Source: Planctomycetota bacterium (GTDB lineage Bacteria > Planctomycetota > Planctomycetia > Pirellulales > Pirellulaceae). Taken from it: DNA of 64,000 nt. Positions 41,862-49,841 of the stretch are shown one piece after another. The DNA is taken from NCBI GenBank assembly GCA_016872775.1, contig VGZA01000009.1, forward strand, positions 52,218 through 116,217. Reading direction: 5' to 3'. The notes under the pieces were generated by a model, which was given only the letters and a program-made list of their open reading frames with translations, was not told where the DNA came from and did not search any database. The position numbers were made by a program, and so were the translations under genes. Within the stretch, counting starts at the first letter, position 1, and every line of letters begins with the position of its first letter.

Positions 41862-42458
41862 CTACTGTTCGAGCGGCACGTTCCAGTACGCTTCGCTGAC
41901 GAATCGCGACCAGCTTTCGATCCGCGGTGCGTGCGTCGCGTACAGCGGATGCCAGGCCGGCTGCACGGGAGGCTTGCGCAGCCGCATGCGCGCCTGGATG
42001 GGGGTGCGATTCGCCTTGCGCAGATTGCAGGCGACGCAGGCTAACACGCAATTGTCCCACCGTGATTCGCCTCCCTGAGATCGCGGAACCACATGGTCGA
42101 TGGTCAATTCCGAACTGCCAGGCTGGATGCCGCAATACTGGCAGGTGTAATGGTCGCGTCGGAACAGGTTGCGACGGCTGAACGCCACCGACGCGGTCGG
42201 CATCGACTCGTACCCCGTAAGGGTAATCACCTCCGGGACCCGCAGTCGGAACCGAACCGCCTGAATGAACCGCTCCCCCTCGGCCGGACGCAGCCGGGAC
42301 CAGTCGTCCCAGGTATAGGTCTGGTAATCTTCCGGATCGACGACCCGAGCCGACTCGTTCCAGACCAACACCAGCGCGCGGGCGACCGTCGCCACGTTGA
42401 CGGGCTGCCAGTTTCGATTCAGGACCAGCGCGGGGCGCTGGAGCGTTTTGGCATACAT
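41862..42458 (-). CDS. HNH endonuclease family protein
   Basis: 198 residues. The C-terminal HNH domain is intact: RRDHYTCQYCG (first CxxC), SELTIDHVVPRSQGG (catalytic D-H), WDNCVLACVACNLRKANRTP (N and second CxxC). The N-terminal part, PALVLNRNWQPVNVATVARALVLVWNESARVV, is the usual lead-in of stand-alone bacterial HNH proteins of this type, common and chromosomal in many phyla. It probably nicks or cuts DNA; the biological role is unclear. It converges with the enolase-family gene with 1 base between stops. Confidence 0.9.
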   Translation of the reverse strand: MYAKTLQRPALVLNRNWQPVNVATVARALVLVWNESARVVDPEDYQTYTWDDWSRLRPAEGERFIQAVRFRLRVPEVITLTGYESMPTASVAFSRRNLFRRDHYTCQYCGIQPGSSELTIDHVVPRSQGGESRWDNCVLACVACNLRKANRTPIQARMRLRKPPVQPAWHPLYATHAPRIESWSRFVSEAYWNVPLEQ

Positions 42459-42540
42459 GAGAACCTCGCCTGATTCCTTCTCTACGATAACATAACCGGA
42501 ACCCCGCGGAGTTCAAAGCCTTAAATCGCTTGCCGGCCTG

Positions 42541-42655
42541 GGTGCAAGTCGCGCAAGTCCCGCAAGTCCCGGTCTGACAAGGCGCGGGCAACGAACCTTT
42601 TCCGCGATGTGCTTCGAAACGCGATGTTTCGGAACGCGCTATTTCGACACGCCGG
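42541..42655. repeat. Short degenerate tandem repeats
   Basis: Three 9-base units gcaagtc(g/c)c occupy 42544-42570. A second set of about 15-17 bases, of the form cgcgatgtttcggaa, occurs about three times in 42603-42655. They lie between the HNH gene start and the end of the TolR-like operon. No gene is seen in 42459-42657. Confidence 0.6.
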
Positions 42656-42657
42656 CA

Positions 42658-43140
42658 TCATTCGGGGTTCGGCGTGGCCGGCGTTGATGCCGGTCCGGCA
42701 CTGGCCGCGAACTGGATTTTCTTGATCCCGGCGCGCCGCGCGGCGTCATAGGCGTCGATCACATCTCCTAGTGGTACGTTGGGATCCGGGTGCAGGATCA
42801 CGGGCGCATCCGGCTTGATTCGCACGATACGCGTCAGGAAATCGATAACCTGCCGCAAGCCCTCCTGCGGCTGGCCGTTGACTTGCCAGTTCACCCCTCC
42901 CACACCCGACTGGACGCGAATGACGATATTTTCAAAATCGGCTTCTGGCGGCGGCGGCTCATCCGGAGCGGCCGCACTGCCGGCCGCTGCCGAGACATTA
43001 CTGGGCAGGATCTTCTCCGCGATCATGAACCCCGCGGTCCAGACGAAGTAGACCAGCAACAGGAAGACGACGTCGATCATCGACGTCATCTGAATTTCCA
43101 TCTTACTTTGTCCACCGCGATAGATCGACGGAACTCGCAT
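42658..43140 (-). CDS. ExbD/TolR-family protein 2
   Basis: 160 residues from the ATG at 43140. A single membrane helix follows MEIQMTSMIDVVFLLLVYFVWTAGFMI, with the conserved membrane aspartate in the SMIDVVFLLL motif. A periplasmic domain with a Pro/Ala-rich linker ends in IKKIQFAA. It couples the proton-motive force with the TolQ-like protein encoded upstream. It is the last gene of a leftward five-gene operon and follows the other TolR-like gene by 14 bases. Confidence 0.9.
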   Translation of the reverse strand: MRVPSIYRGGQSKMEIQMTSMIDVVFLLLVYFVWTAGFMIAEKILPSNVSAAAGSAAAPDEPPPPEADFENIVIRVQSGVGGVNWQVNGQPQEGLRQVIDFLTRIVRIKPDAPVILHPDPNVPLGDVIDAYDAARRAGIKKIQFAASAGPASTPATPNPE

Positions 43141-43154
43141 TTTTCCCACTCCGT

Positions 43155-43586
43155 TCAGCGCGTCGCATCCTTGGAATGGTAAACGGCGAAGGCAACGTTC
43201 CAGATCCCCGCCTGCGCGCATCCCATCAGGATCGGTTCGACGTTGCGGTAGGCCACGCGGCGGTCGCAGCGAATCCTGATCTCCACATCCCGTCCTTCCC
43301 GACCAACGACGTCCCTCAGCCGTTCGGGAAGCTGACCGGCTACGATCGGTTTGCCGGCCATTAACAGCTGGTCGTCCGGCAGCAGATTGATCGTCACACG
43401 CGGCCGCTGCGATTCCTCGTCGTCCGTACCGGAATCGGCGATCGGCAGCGGCAACGGCATCTGCGCCTCCTGCTTGGCGATGTGACTCGACACCAGGAAG
43501 AAAATCAGCAGTTGAAACACGACGTCGATCATCGGCGTCATGTTAATGCCGATCTCGGATCGTTGATTCTGCCGGGGTACCCGCAT
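43155..43586 (-). CDS. ExbD/TolR-family protein 1
   Basis: 143 residues from the ATG at 43586, which shares its A with the TGA of the TolQ-like gene (TGATG overlap). Membrane helix with the proton-carrying aspartate: NMTPMIDVVFQLLIFFLV. The periplasmic domain has RVTINLLPDDQLLMAGKP and VEIRIRCDRRVAYRNVEPIL. It belongs with the neighbouring TolQ- and TolR-like proteins in one PMF-driven complex. Two different TolR-like proteins per TolQ suggest a heteromeric periplasmic part. Confidence 0.92.
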   Translation of the reverse strand: MRVPRQNQRSEIGINMTPMIDVVFQLLIFFLVSSHIAKQEAQMPLPLPIADSGTDDEESQRPRVTINLLPDDQLLMAGKPIVAGQLPERLRDVVGREGRDVEIRIRCDRRVAYRNVEPILMGCAQAGIWNVAFAVYHSKDATR

Positions 43587-44521
43587 CAGCGCGACACCTC
43601 CGGCGGCGGTGGCGGCGAGGAGGGTGCGGCGGTTGTTGACTTGAAAGCCGGGGACGGCCGCTGCCGGCGTTTGAGCGATGCGAAGGCGTGTTGCGCCAGG
43701 TACGCCGCCTCCGCGACATACTGGTCGACCCGATTTCGCAGGATCGCGAAAGCGGCCAGCGAAGGAATCGCAATGATCAGGCCGGCGACGGTCGTCACCA
43801 GCGCCTGGTAGATTCCATCCGCGAGCTGAGCCGCCCCCGCGTTGCCCTGGGTGCTCGCGACCTGTCGAAAGCAGAGCACCATGCCGAAGACGGTGCCGAG
43901 CAGACCGAGCATCGGCGCTAGGTTGGCGAGCACCGACAGATACTCGATCCGTCGGAAGAGCCTGGCGGTTTGCTCGGCGAGTGCCTCTTCCAGTGCCTTT
44001 TCGACGGCGGCCCAACCACCCTCCGCTTCCGCCAGTCCGTGCAACAACACGAACGACAGAAAACTCGGCTGTTGCCGGCAAGCCTGTTCCGCCTCGGTAA
44101 ACCGGCCCGCCATGATCGTCTGGCGCACCTGTTCGGCCAGCCCCTCAGGCAAGAGGATCCGCCGCCGAATACTGAAACTGTTTTCGAACACCAGGTAAGC
44201 CGCGGTCAGCGACAGGCCGACAAGCGTCAGCATGATTACGACCCCGATCGGTCCACCCGAGAAGATAATCTGCACCAGCGAATCCGCCGGCTTCCCGCCA
44301 GGCGCCGCGCCATCATCGACCGCCAGTAATGGTGCCGCCAGGTTCGCCATGCTCAGGCATGCCAGTGCTGGAGTGCCTCGTCGAAGCAGGAATCGCATCC
44401 CCACCAGACGGCGCCGGGATCGAGGGGCGAGGCGGCCGCAATTCGCGTCGCGGATGGGGCTGGCCCCAACAGCTCTCGGCCGAGATACGTTTGCCAGTCG
44501 ACGGATCAGTTCGAGGAACAT
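43586..44521 (-). CDS. MotA/TolQ/ExbB proton channel family protein
   Basis: 311 residues from the ATG at 44521 (GGGAAG upstream); ATGs at 44548 and 44398 are alternatives. A signal-peptide-like stretch (RGTPALACLSMANLAAPLLA) precedes the channel part. The three-helix core has GPIGVVIMLTLVGLSLTAAYLVF, then LSVLANLAPMLGLLGTVFGMV (signature helix) and QALVTTVAGLIIAIPSLAAFAIL. It forms the proton channel of a Tol/Exb-like motor. It is third in the VWA-TPR-TolQ-TolR-TolR operon. Confidence 0.9.
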   Translation of the reverse strand: MFLELIRRLANVSRPRAVGASPIRDANCGRLAPRSRRRLVGMRFLLRRGTPALACLSMANLAAPLLAVDDGAAPGGKPADSLVQIIFSGGPIGVVIMLTLVGLSLTAAYLVFENSFSIRRRILLPEGLAEQVRQTIMAGRFTEAEQACRQQPSFLSFVLLHGLAEAEGGWAAVEKALEEALAEQTARLFRRIEYLSVLANLAPMLGLLGTVFGMVLCFRQVASTQGNAGAAQLADGIYQALVTTVAGLIIAIPSLAAFAILRNRVDQYVAEAAYLAQHAFASLKRRQRPSPAFKSTTAAPSSPPPPPEVSR

Positions 44522-44559
44522 CCTGCTTCCCTGTTTATCGAGTGCCATTCCAGTTTGCG

Positions 44560-45669
44560 CTAGGGTGATCTGCTACTTTCGAGGCGTCGCAGTCGATCCT
44601 CGGCCTGCCGCGCGGCATCGCTGAAACCGTAGTCGCTCACCAATTCACGATAGACAACGGCGGCATCCTGCTGACGCTCCATTGTCTCCAACTGAGCCGC
44701 TCCTGCCAACAACGCCTCCGAGGCCAAAACACGATCCACGGGCCGTGTTAACGGACCCCGCAGGAACATCATGGCAGCCTCTTCGCGCTGCTCGTGCCGC
44801 GCCAGCCCCTGTGCCAGCAAATAGCATGGTCCGGCCTGAATGGAGCTGGACATGCGCGCGATCTTCTGCCGCCACGACTCGAGATCCGCGGAAGTCGACG
44901 CGACCAGACGCGTTCGCCAGAGCTGCGCGTCCGCCAGCGCGGCGATCCGCGGGTCGAGCAGCTTGCGCTTTCCGAGTCGCTCCAGCGCGGCGACTGCCGG
45001 TCCACGCTCTCCCAGGGAAAGCAACAGACTGCTCCCGATCAACATCCCAGCCGGTGCGTCGTCGTCCTTGACCCATTCGTTGGCCGCTTGAGCCAGCCGA
45101 ACGTCCGGTTCCAGGCTGGACCAGGAAAGTGGGATATGATCGACGTACTGCGTCTTGGCATCATTGCGGATCAGCGCCAGAAACAACTCGGCCGCCTTCT
45201 GCCACTGCCCCAGATTGCGGTAACAGGCAACCAGCCGGGCGGCGATCTGGCGTTTAACCCACAGGCGCGATTCCGCGGTTTGTGCGGCCCGGTACCGCTC
45301 CGCCGCATCCTCGAAACGCCCCGTATCGAATTGCGCGTCGCCCTGCATCTGATCGGCTGTCCATTCGGTCCGCACACGGATGACCTGGGCGGCCGGGACG
45401 GTCTCTTCGCGGCCCGTCGAGGATCGCCACTTCAGTTCCGTGCCGGTGTAGTCGAGTATTTCTCCCTGAATTGTTCGCGACTGGCCGTCTCGCTGGACGA
45501 CGATCGAATCCGCGGCCGGAAGCAGACTGGCGGATGTCCCGACGGCGCACAAGTGGATGGCGACAACCGCAAAACCGCGAACGGTCTCCCCGCGCCGCCG
45601 AGTACGGGCCGGGCGATGCCGCCAACCGACGCGCGTGACCCGGCTATCAATCACGGCGCGATTCGGCAT
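44560..45669 (-). CDS. Secreted TPR-like protein of the Tol-type operon
   Basis: 369 residues starting at the ATG 45669, which overlaps the VWA gene by 23 bases. The leader is Arg-rich then hydrophobic (VVAIHLCAVGTSASLLPA). A small SH3-like segment follows (QGEILDYTGTELKWRSSTGREETVPAAQV), then TPR-like helices from about 100 on (GRFEDAAERYRAAQTAES, LGQWQKAAELFLALI, RQQDAAVVYRELVSDYGFSDAARQAE). The last resembles the YbgF/CpoB tail that accompanies TolQ-TolR systems. It is likely periplasmic and may act as a scaffold for the motor. Confidence 0.75.
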   Translation of the reverse strand: MPNRAVIDSRVTRVGWRHRPARTRRRGETVRGFAVVAIHLCAVGTSASLLPAADSIVVQRDGQSRTIQGEILDYTGTELKWRSSTGREETVPAAQVIRVRTEWTADQMQGDAQFDTGRFEDAAERYRAAQTAESRLWVKRQIAARLVACYRNLGQWQKAAELFLALIRNDAKTQYVDHIPLSWSSLEPDVRLAQAANEWVKDDDAPAGMLIGSSLLLSLGERGPAVAALERLGKRKLLDPRIAALADAQLWRTRLVASTSADLESWRQKIARMSSSIQAGPCYLLAQGLARHEQREEAAMMFLRGPLTRPVDRVLASEALLAGAAQLETMERQQDAAVVYRELVSDYGFSDAARQAEDRLRRLESSRSP

Positions 45670-46714
45670 TCGCCGCCTCCTTGTCGCTGGGCAGCGCCGT
45701 CACGTCGACGTAGGTGTGCTTGCCGCGGTTCTGGCGGGCGAGACGTTTGAGGAAGTTATCACCTCCGGGATCGGGCCCGGCACCGAATTGAATCGAGTGG
45801 ATCTGCGACGCCGCATAGTTCCATTTCTGAACCTCGGCCAGTTCCTGCGTCGTCAGTTGCGGATCGTCGGCGTCGGTGAGGAAGAAAATCACATCGGGCG
45901 ACATCCCCAGCGCGAGTTTCAACGCGGCGAGGTGCCGGGTGCCTCCGTCCGCGGTGATCGACTGAATATAGCGGTCGGCCGACGACTTCGTCGAATCGTC
46001 GCCCCACAACAGCCGCGGTGGTCGCGGATGGTCCGGATTGAAGACGCTCGTGCGATCGTTGTAGAAGATAATCTGGAACTGATTGGATCGCTCCAGCGAC
46101 TCGATGCTGCGACGCATCTCCCTTTTCGCCGCGCTGAGTGGCCTCCCTTGGTATCCCGCCATGCTGGCGGAACGATCAAAGACATAGACGAATTTGTTAC
46201 CGACACCCGCCAGTCCAAAAACATAGGTCTGCGATCGGCCCTGACCGATTCCACCCCGGTTCGTGGAACTGCCGCCTTCCAGCAGTCCCGTCGCGCCTTC
46301 CAGTCCGCTTCCCGTGGCGTTGGGGTTGCCGCCGCCACCGCGAGGCAGCACACCAGCCAGGTCGACCGGGGGTGCCTGCTGGCCGGGAAAAGCTTCGAGC
46401 CGATCTCCGGTCGCGGCCGATGGCGCGACGGAGCTCGCCGCGCCGGAATCTCCCGAGAAATACTCGGTGGAGTTCCCGACAGTACGAACCATCGCAATCC
46501 CCACGCCCCGGTCGGGTTCTTCCAAAGCTCCCCCGGTATCGCCGTGCCACAACAGTCCGAGCAGCACAAAGACGGTGGTGTGGATCAGCAGTGACAGCGT
46601 GAACGATAGACCTCGACCGCGTGGCTCGAACATCTCGTCCAGCACCGGGTCGGCAACAACCGCCCTGCCGCTCGAAGTCTCGGTCCGCGACCGTTCCAAA
46701 GGGTGAACCCCCAT
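45647..46714 (-). CDS. Membrane-anchored von Willebrand factor A protein, head of Tol-type operon
   Basis: 355 residues from the ATG at 46714. One membrane helix near residues 37-57 (LSFTLSLLIHTTVFVLLGLLW) is followed by a Gly/Ala-rich linker. The VWA domain has metal site D-R-S-A-S (VYVFDRSASMAG) and FFLTDADDPQLT. It is a planctomycete-type TolA-position protein: the VWA domain probably contacts an envelope partner while TolQ/TolR supply energy. First gene of the leftward five-gene operon; weak ribosome site. Confidence 0.82.
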   Translation of the reverse strand: MGVHPLERSRTETSSGRAVVADPVLDEMFEPRGRGLSFTLSLLIHTTVFVLLGLLWHGDTGGALEEPDRGVGIAMVRTVGNSTEYFSGDSGAASSVAPSAATGDRLEAFPGQQAPPVDLAGVLPRGGGGNPNATGSGLEGATGLLEGGSSTNRGGIGQGRSQTYVFGLAGVGNKFVYVFDRSASMAGYQGRPLSAAKREMRRSIESLERSNQFQIIFYNDRTSVFNPDHPRPPRLLWGDDSTKSSADRYIQSITADGGTRHLAALKLALGMSPDVIFFLTDADDPQLTTQELAEVQKWNYAASQIHSIQFGAGPDPGGDNFLKRLARQNRGKHTYVDVTALPSDKEAANAESRRD

Positions 46715-46863
46715 CCGACGAAAAAATCCGCTGCCGCACAGCCCGCCACACCGCTCGATGCGCGCAATTCTAGGTCGGGCCGCGAAACACGTCAACGCAG
46801 CGGTCTCTCCCCTGTGCGCTGCCCTCCATGCCTCTATAATCCGGGCAAGCGGAGACCATCCTG

Positions 46864-47445
46864 TTGGAAATCATCACCTACCCCCATCCGACGTTGCGAC
46901 ATACCTCCAAGCCGATCTGCCGGGTCGATCGGGAATTGCGCGCCATCGTCGACAAGATGTTCGAATTGATGTACGAAGCCAAGGGGATCGGCCTCGCCGC
47001 TAATCAGGTCGACCTTCCTCTGCGCCTGTTCATCGTCAACCTGGAAGCCAAACAGGGCGAAGGCGAAGAATTGGTTTTCATCAACCCGGTGATATCGCAT
47101 GCGAAAGGCTCCGCGCAACAGGAGGAAGGCTGCCTGAGTCTCCCCGGACTGTGCGGAGACGTCGCCCGTCCGAAAACGGTCCGGATCAACGCCTTTACGC
47201 TTGACGGACGCGAGCTGCTGATCGACGCCACCGGCATGCTGGCCCGCGTCGTGCAGCATGAATTCGACCATCTGAACGGGGTTCTCTTTATCGACCGTCT
47301 GTCGGATGCCAAGCAAAAAGAACTGCGGGCCGAATTATCCGAGTTTGAAATCAGTCATGAAAGCCGTCGTTCGACCGGCTCCATTCTTAGCGACGCGGAG
47401 ATCGCCAACCGGCTCGCCGACTGGGAAAGCAAATACTGCAAGTAG
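46864..47445 (+). CDS. def: Peptide deformylase
   Basis: 193 residues from a TTG start (GGAG 9 bases upstream; the sequence EIITYPHPTLRHTSKPI is the usual beginning). All three motifs are present: GIGLAANQ (41-48), EEGCLSLPG with metal ligand C90, and Q-H132-E133-F-D-H136. It removes the N-formyl group from nascent proteins. It is followed 38 bases later by fmt, the gene that adds that group, as in many bacteria. Confidence 0.96.
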   Translation: MEIITYPHPTLRHTSKPICRVDRELRAIVDKMFELMYEAKGIGLAANQVDLPLRLFIVNLEAKQGEGEELVFINPVISHAKGSAQQEEGCLSLPGLCGDVARPKTVRINAFTLDGRELLIDATGMLARVVQHEFDHLNGVLFIDRLSDAKQKELRAELSEFEISHESRRSTGSILSDAEIANRLADWESKYCK

Positions 47446-47483
47446 ACCACGGGTGATCGGTTCGCCGACGACCACAGGAAATC

Positions 47484-48494
47484 ATGCGTCTCTTGATGAT
47501 GGGAACAGGTCCGTTCGCGGTGCCGACGTTTCAGCGGCTGGTGAACTCCATCCATTGCGTTCTGGCATTAGTCACGCGACCCGCACCGGTCGGCAAAGGG
47601 ACTCCACCACCCAATCCGATGCGGCTGGCCGCGGAATCGCTGGGCGTTCCTGTCTACGATCCGGCATCGATCAACGGCGAGGAATCGCGGCTGTTGATTC
47701 AAGAGTTGTCCCCCGATCTGTTCGTGGTGTGTGACTATGGCCAGATCCTCCAGCCGGCGATCCTGCAGCTCGCGCCTCTTGGCGGCATCAACCTGCACGG
47801 CTCGCTGCTCCCCAAGTTCCGAGGCGCCGCGCCGATTCAACGTGCGATCCTGGCCGGAGAAACGGTCACTGGAATCTCCGTCATCCATATGTCGCCCGTG
47901 TTGGACGCCGGTCCCATCCTTGCCACGCGCATGACTCCCATCGGAGCGCACGAAACGGCTCCCGAACTGGAATCCAGGCTATCGCCGCTGGGAGTGGAAG
48001 CGGTCATGGAATCGATCGAGATGCTCGCAGCTCACCAAGGTGCTCAACCGGCCGCATCGCCTGACATGCCCGCATCGCCTGCTGCGGTTGCCCCGCTTGG
48101 CTCTCCCCAGGACCCCTCTCTCGTCAGCCGTGCTCCTCGCTTGCAGAAGTCGGAAGGACTTGTCGACTGGACGCGCTCTGCGGTCGAAATCGACCGACAG
48201 GTCCGAGCGCTCAAGCCCTGGCCAACTACCTACTCGTTCTGGGAACGGCCAGGACAGAACCCAGTGCGGCTGATCCTGGAGCGCGTCGCACCCGTCGCAC
48301 CGGTCGCACCCGCCGCTGGCGAATCGGTTGCACCGGGCGTCATCGCTTCGGTCGCCTCCAATCAAGTGCTGGTCGGAACCGGCCAGGGCCTGCTCGCTCT
48401 GCACGCGGTCCAGCCCGCCGGCAAACGCGCCATGGAAATCTCCGAATTTGTACGCGGCTACCCCATGCAGCCAGGCCAGCGATTCGGGACGTAG
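47484..48494 (+). CDS. fmt: Methionyl-tRNA formyltransferase
   Basis: 336 residues. The formyltransferase domain has MGTGPFAVPTFQRL, then INLHGSLLPKFRGAAPIQRAI (catalytic N and H with the SLLPxxRG signature) and SPVLDAGPIL (catalytic D). Ala/Pro-rich inserts lie near residues 190-215 and 270-285, unusual for the family, but both flanks match. The C-terminal OB-like domain is short. The stop codon TAG is the second to fourth base of the left inverted repeat of a MITE-like element, so the last codons may have been reset by its insertion. Confidence 0.94.
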   Translation: MRLLMMGTGPFAVPTFQRLVNSIHCVLALVTRPAPVGKGTPPPNPMRLAAESLGVPVYDPASINGEESRLLIQELSPDLFVVCDYGQILQPAILQLAPLGGINLHGSLLPKFRGAAPIQRAILAGETVTGISVIHMSPVLDAGPILATRMTPIGAHETAPELESRLSPLGVEAVMESIEMLAAHQGAQPAASPDMPASPAAVAPLGSPQDPSLVSRAPRLQKSEGLVDWTRSAVEIDRQVRALKPWPTTYSFWERPGQNPVRLILERVAPVAPVAPAAGESVAPGVIASVASNQVLVGTGQGLLALHAVQPAGKRAMEISEFVRGYPMQPGQRFGT

Positions 48495-48585
48495 CTCGAA
48501 ACTTGTTTCGAGATTCGCGTCAGTGCCGGATGTACCCAGGGTCGCTGGATGAGCGGGGCAAGTCTCGAAACAAGTTTCGAGCTAC
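48491..48585. mobile_element. 95-bp MITE-like palindromic element
   Basis: Terminal inverted repeats of 23 bp, 48491-48513 and 48563-48585, are perfect. Each repeat holds its own palindrome (ctcgaaac-tt-gtttcgag). The 49-base centre contains gtgccggatgtacccaggg. A partial second copy lies at about 50404-50468 with the same centre and a perfect right repeat. It encodes nothing. It overlaps the fmt stop codon, and as RNA it would fold into a long hairpin. Confidence 0.7.
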
Positions 48586-48605
48586 GCCGACCCGACGCTG
48601 TCCAA

Positions 48606-48974
48606 CTAAGAAGACGCGTAAGCGAACGCGTCGAATTCCGCAGATCGTCGCAATCTGTTCTGGCGGCGCTGCAGCACAACTCCGGCAACAATCGAGGCGA
48701 TCGCGGGCGTAAAACAACACAGCTTCCACAGGACGTCGCCAGCTTCGGATTCCAGCACCGCGTCCACGGCCGCCGTCAATGATGACGCGCTCAATTCGCT
48801 GCTGGCGCCTCCATCAGCGTCTCCACCCGCTTCGGACGATTCGCGGGATGTGGCAACACGCTCCACCAACGAGCCATCGAAAGCGACTCGGCTGGATTGG
48901 TTCGTGATTACTCCCGAACGGCTTGCGACTGTCGTTGTTTCTTCGGACCGGACCCGGTCCTTTCGCATAGCCGC
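48606..48974 (-). pseudogene. C-terminal part of LEPR-like secreted protein, cut off by in-frame TGA
   Basis: The reading frame of the upstream gene continues without shift after its TGA (48975-48977). It gives about 122 further residues with a membrane helix near the end (LWKLCCFTPAIASIVAGVVL) followed by basic RRQNRLRR, a typical C-terminal anchor. Composition is like the upstream part. An ATG lies 2 codons after the stop but has no ribosome site. Read-through, a nonsense mutation or a separate short gene are all possible; mutation is favoured. Confidence 0.5.
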
Positions 48975-49841
48975 TCACTGGCAGCCAGGTTTGACCGGTA
49001 CAATCTCCTGCGCCAGTACGCCCCGGCTGTTCTCGATCCGGGATTCAATCGTGGTACTCTTCACAAAACATGTCTTCAGCTGCGTCGAGGCGACATTACC
49101 CGCACCCATATCGAGGCGCGTGTTGCGCGGCGAGTTGACCGTTGCCATCGCCTCGAGCGGCGACGGATGGTGGAGATTTCCCCCATCCCGATTCCCGGCA
49201 ATCGCTTGCTGATGCGAATGTGAAATCGGCATCGCAGTGGTCGATGATGGTGCACCCGGGGCGGACTGGTGGTCGTGGTTCGTCGTCGAAAGGCTCGTCG
49301 ACAGCCGGTCAAAACCGTCTTGGAAGCCAGGTGTTGCAATGGCGAAGCCATCCACGCCGCCGGCAGAAGCGATCGCATCCGCGGATTCGCCATCGGCCAC
49401 CCGCACGCATTCCACGTCGAAGCAAACGCGGTTGTTGAAAGCGACCGGCTCGCCACCTGTAAACATCACTTGCCGCGTGGGGCCAAGGTGAATTCCAAAC
49501 ACGGTGTCGTTTCCGTTGCCGCCATCGACGTCGATGCGTACGGGTAATTGCGGATCGACATGAATATGATCGTCGCCGTCCTGCGCCTCGACGCGAATCG
49601 CGGACCAGTGCTTGAGCGGCCATGAACCGACGACTTGGTCGTTTCGAGTCGCAATCACAAGTTCGGCTTGCGATTCGAGCTTCAGTTCAATTCGATCGTC
49701 GCCGTCCGTTCCGGCAATGCGAAGTTCCGGAGCGTTGAAGTGGTGCAAGTGTGCGAACGCGAGGTTGAGGCGCAATTCAAGCCGTTCGAGGCTTAGACGA
49801 CGCGAACGACGGCATCTCGATTGAGGCGAGTTGGGAACCAA
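48975..49841 (-). CDS. LEPR-like secreted protein with RTX-type GGNGND repeats (truncated by TGA)
   Basis: 288 residues from a TTG start at 49841 (AGGA 7 bases upstream). The start RRLSLERLELRLNLAFA resembles the LEPRxLL leader of large planctomycete surface proteins. Calcium-type acidic repeats follow: GTDGDDRIELKLE, AQDGDDHIHVDPQ, DVDGGNGNDTVFG. The remainder is His/Ser/Thr-rich. A secreted or surface role is likely, possibly calcium-binding. The in-frame TGA at 48975-48977 removes the anchor-like tail seen just downstream. Confidence 0.6.
   Translation of the reverse strand: MVPNSPQSRCRRSRRLSLERLELRLNLAFAHLHHFNAPELRIAGTDGDDRIELKLESQAELVIATRNDQVVGSWPLKHWSAIRVEAQDGDDHIHVDPQLPVRIDVDGGNGNDTVFGIHLGPTRQVMFTGGEPVAFNNRVCFDVECVRVADGESADAIASAGGVDGFAIATPGFQDGFDRLSTSLSTTNHDHQSAPGAPSSTTAMPISHSHQQAIAGNRDGGNLHHPSPLEAMATVNSPRNTRLDMGAGNVASTQLKTCFVKSTTIESRIENSRGVLAQEIVPVKPGCQ

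Noticed and set aside
41862..42458. HNH nuclease as part of a restriction or defence island
   Set aside because: No methylase, helicase or other defence genes adjoin it; this stand-alone HNH type is common in chromosomes.
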